Below, piece by piece: positions 62,573-64,000 of a stretch of DNA of 64,000 nt. The translations under genes were made by a program, and so were the position numbers. Origin of the DNA: Maribellus maritimus (GTDB taxonomy: Bacteria > Bacteroidota > Bacteroidia > Bacteroidales > Prolixibacteraceae); the NCBI RefSeq assembly GCF_022267315.1, contig NZ_JAIKLE010000014.1, positions 1-64,000 of the forward strand. Reading direction: 5' to 3'. Below the pieces are notes generated by a model. That model saw only the letters and a program-made list of their open reading frames with translations. It ran no database searches and was not told where the DNA came from. The stretch's first letter is position 1, and the number at the start of each line of letters is the position of its first letter.

Positions 62573-63430
62573 ATGGAAAAAACAATTTTTATTACAGGAA
62601 CAAGCTCAGGTTTTGGCAAACTCACTGCCATTACATTATCAAAAGCAGGTCATACAGTAATTGCGGGAATGCGTGGCACAACAAATAAAAACAAAGCCGT
62701 AGCAGAAGAACTAAACATACTTCCTAATGTGGAAGTCGCAGAAATTGATGTTACAGATAATATTTCTGTTTCCAATGTATTTAAGCAAACATTAGAAAAA
62801 TATAAAAAAATAGATGTGCTGATCAATAATGCAGGAGTATCTGGTTATGGACTTGTAGAAGCCTACTCTATTGAACAAATTAGAAAGATATTCGAAGTAA
62901 ATTTCTATGGCATTATTCGTACCTATCAAGCCGTATTGCCTTCAATGCGACAAGCTAAAAGCGGTTTAATCATAAATATCACTTCGGGTGCAAGCGGACA
63001 TTCTTTGCCATTTATGGGAGTTTATTTAGCATCTAAATTTGGAGTAGAAGCGATTTCTGAAGCGATTCAGGATGAATTAGAACAATTCAATATCGAAAAC
63101 GTAACCATACAACCCGGGGTATACCCCACGAAGATGAACAGCGGTGAAAAAACTGGTCTAAATGCTGACAAGCTGGAAATTGCACAAGCTTATGATCCTA
63201 TTGCAACAGAAATGTTTAATACCATAGGTGCAGGATTATTTGGTAAAATGGAACAATTCAAAATGAATCCTCAAACCGTGGCAGACGGAATATTGGAACT
63301 TGTAAATATGAAAGATGGCAGTCGTCCACTACGCTTTCCTTTAGACGCAATAGCGCAAGGAACAGATAAAGAATTTATTAAAAACAGGGCGGATATAAAA
63401 GCCAAATGGTTAGCTACTTATCTCAAATAA
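62573..63430 (+). CDS. Short-chain dehydrogenase/reductase
   Basis: Classical SDR: TGTSSGFG, DVTDN (Asp of the adenine pocket), NNAGVSGYG, ITSGASG (Ser) and YLASK (Tyr/Lys). The tail GVYPTKMNSG is typical of the NAD(P)-dependent SDR group with a 285-residue length. AAAGGAAAATGG at the start includes a good RBS. It follows the SRPBCC pseudogene and precedes the epimerase by 57 nt, so the latter may be co-transcribed. Confidence 0.92.
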   Translation: MEKTIFITGTSSGFGKLTAITLSKAGHTVIAGMRGTTNKNKAVAEELNILPNVEVAEIDVTDNISVSNVFKQTLEKYKKIDVLINNAGVSGYGLVEAYSIEQIRKIFEVNFYGIIRTYQAVLPSMRQAKSGLIINITSGASGHSLPFMGVYLASKFGVEAISEAIQDELEQFNIENVTIQPGVYPTKMNSGEKTGLNADKLEIAQAYDPIATEMFNTIGAGLFGKMEQFKMNPQTVADGILELVNMKDGSRPLRFPLDAIAQGTDKEFIKNRADIKAKWLATYLK

Positions 63431-63487
63431 AGTAACAAAAGCTGAATTATCTATTTAGTTTGACTATTGTTTTTATATACATTGACA

Positions 63488-64000
63488 ATGAAAAACAATA
63501 AAACTGTTTTAGTAACAGGTGGAACCGGTTTTGTAGGCATTCACATCATTCTGCAACTATTGCAAAAAGAGTACAAGGTAAAAACAACAATCCGTAATCT
63601 GAACAGAAAAAGCGAAGTATATGAAATGCTTAAAAACGGCGGTATTACTTCGTTTGATAATCTTGAATTTGTCGAAGCGGATTTAATTAAAGATGATAAT
63701 TGGGATGAAACTGTAAAAGGCTGTGAATATGTTTTACATGTCGCTTCACCTTTCCCTTCTGGTGAACCCAAAAATGAGGACGAGCTTATTATACCCGCCC
63801 GGGAAGGAGCACTACGGGTCTTGAAAGCAGCACGAAATGCAGGTGTAAAACGTGTTGTATTAACGTCTTCCTTCGCTGCTATTGGGTACAGTGTCAATCC
63901 GAAGAATCATATTTTTACAGAAGAGGACTGGACAGACCCGGATGCAAATATTTCGGCTTACATCAAATCAAAAACACTTGCAGAGCTTTCAGCGTGGGAT
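63488..64000 (+). CDS. NAD-dependent epimerase / dihydroflavonol-reductase-like SDR (cut by window edge)
   Basis: Open to the right edge; 171 codons present. Extended-SDR features: VLVTGGTGFVGIHI (GxxGxxG), TTIRN, VEADLIKDD, VLHVASPFPSGEP, VVLTSSFAAIGY and, near the edge, an A-Y-I-K-S-K stretch that is the catalytic YxxxK. This matches the dihydroflavonol 4-reductase / aldehyde-reductase group. Start ATG at 63488. The rest of the gene, and any following AraC gene, is outside the window. Confidence 0.85.
   Translation, partial: MKNNKTVLVTGGTGFVGIHIILQLLQKEYKVKTTIRNLNRKSEVYEMLKNGGITSFDNLEFVEADLIKDDNWDETVKGCEYVLHVASPFPSGEPKNEDELIIPAREGALRVLKAARNAGVKRVVLTSSFAAIGYSVNPKNHIFTEEDWTDPDANISAYIKSKTLAELSAWD

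Noticed and set aside
1-64000. CRISPR arrays, insertion sequences, integrases or phage genes
   Set aside because: No regularly spaced repeats, transposase or recombinase reading frames were found; the cassette-like pattern at 54-64 kb has no associated integrase in the window.

Overview
The window reads as chromosomal DNA of a polysaccharide-degrading member of the Bacteroidota. The closest fit is a Prolixibacteraceae/Marinilabiliales-type organism, which is an inference from gene content. The DNA is AT-rich, few genes have a strong Shine-Dalgarno, and many proteins carry lipoprotein or Sec signals. There are large glycoside hydrolases (GH106, GH78, GH92, GH2), a TonB-dependent receptor, a DUF5606 protein, an OmpA protein with thrombospondin type 3 repeats, and candidate TAnnTTTG-type -7 boxes.

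0-20.3 kb: eleven or more co-oriented (+) genes form a dense carbohydrate-degradation locus. They encode the tail of one GH106 alpha-L-rhamnosidase, a right-handed beta-helix lipoprotein, a five-bladed-propeller hydrolase-like protein, a polysaccharide deacetylase, a complete GH106, a TIM-barrel protein with a CBM9-like tail, an alpha/beta esterase, a WbsX/GH99-like protein, a sialidase-like BNR protein, a GH92 alpha-mannosidase, a GH78 alpha-L-rhamnosidase and an unrecognised lipoprotein. Three rhamnosidases point to a rhamnose-rich, acylated, branched glycan (inference). No SusC/SusD pair lies inside the window.

20.3-31 kb (mostly - strand): an MntP-like transporter lacking its first conserved Asp, a response regulator/histidine kinase/YgiW-like OB-fold operon, an S9 peptidase, a DUF438-hemerythrin-like protein, and a two-gene unit of a six-hairpin glycosidase with a saccharopine-dehydrogenase-like enzyme. 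A gene-free kilobase with nested palindromes follows. 32-50 kb is mainly housekeeping: argS, an OmpA protein, a DnaQ-like exonuclease, a DUF5606 protein, a TonB receptor, an ECF sigma factor, a DJ-1 protein, two flavoproteins, purL, tRNA-Leu(GAG) and a GH2 beta-galactosidase. 50-54 kb holds a PQQ-propeller protein, a fuconolactonase-type amidohydrolase with a decayed gene in front of it, and an Ig-like lipoprotein.

54-64 kb is the most unusual part. It is a run of small reductase genes (NmrA, several SDRs, a nitroreductase, a dihydroflavonol-reductase-like epimerase) with two AraC regulators, an HxlR regulator and a Bcr/CflA drug exporter. Three promoters share one architecture: two 13-bp TTT(T/C)G-type direct repeats exactly 21 bp apart, then 18 nt to a -7-like box. 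The two AraC genes have almost identical 3' ends, and two further decayed AraC 3' tails lie in intergenic DNA (58599-58658 and 61892-61927), each just before one of these operators. The layout looks like a set of operator-reductase-AraC modules that has been duplicated, recombined and partly deleted at the AraC 3' end.
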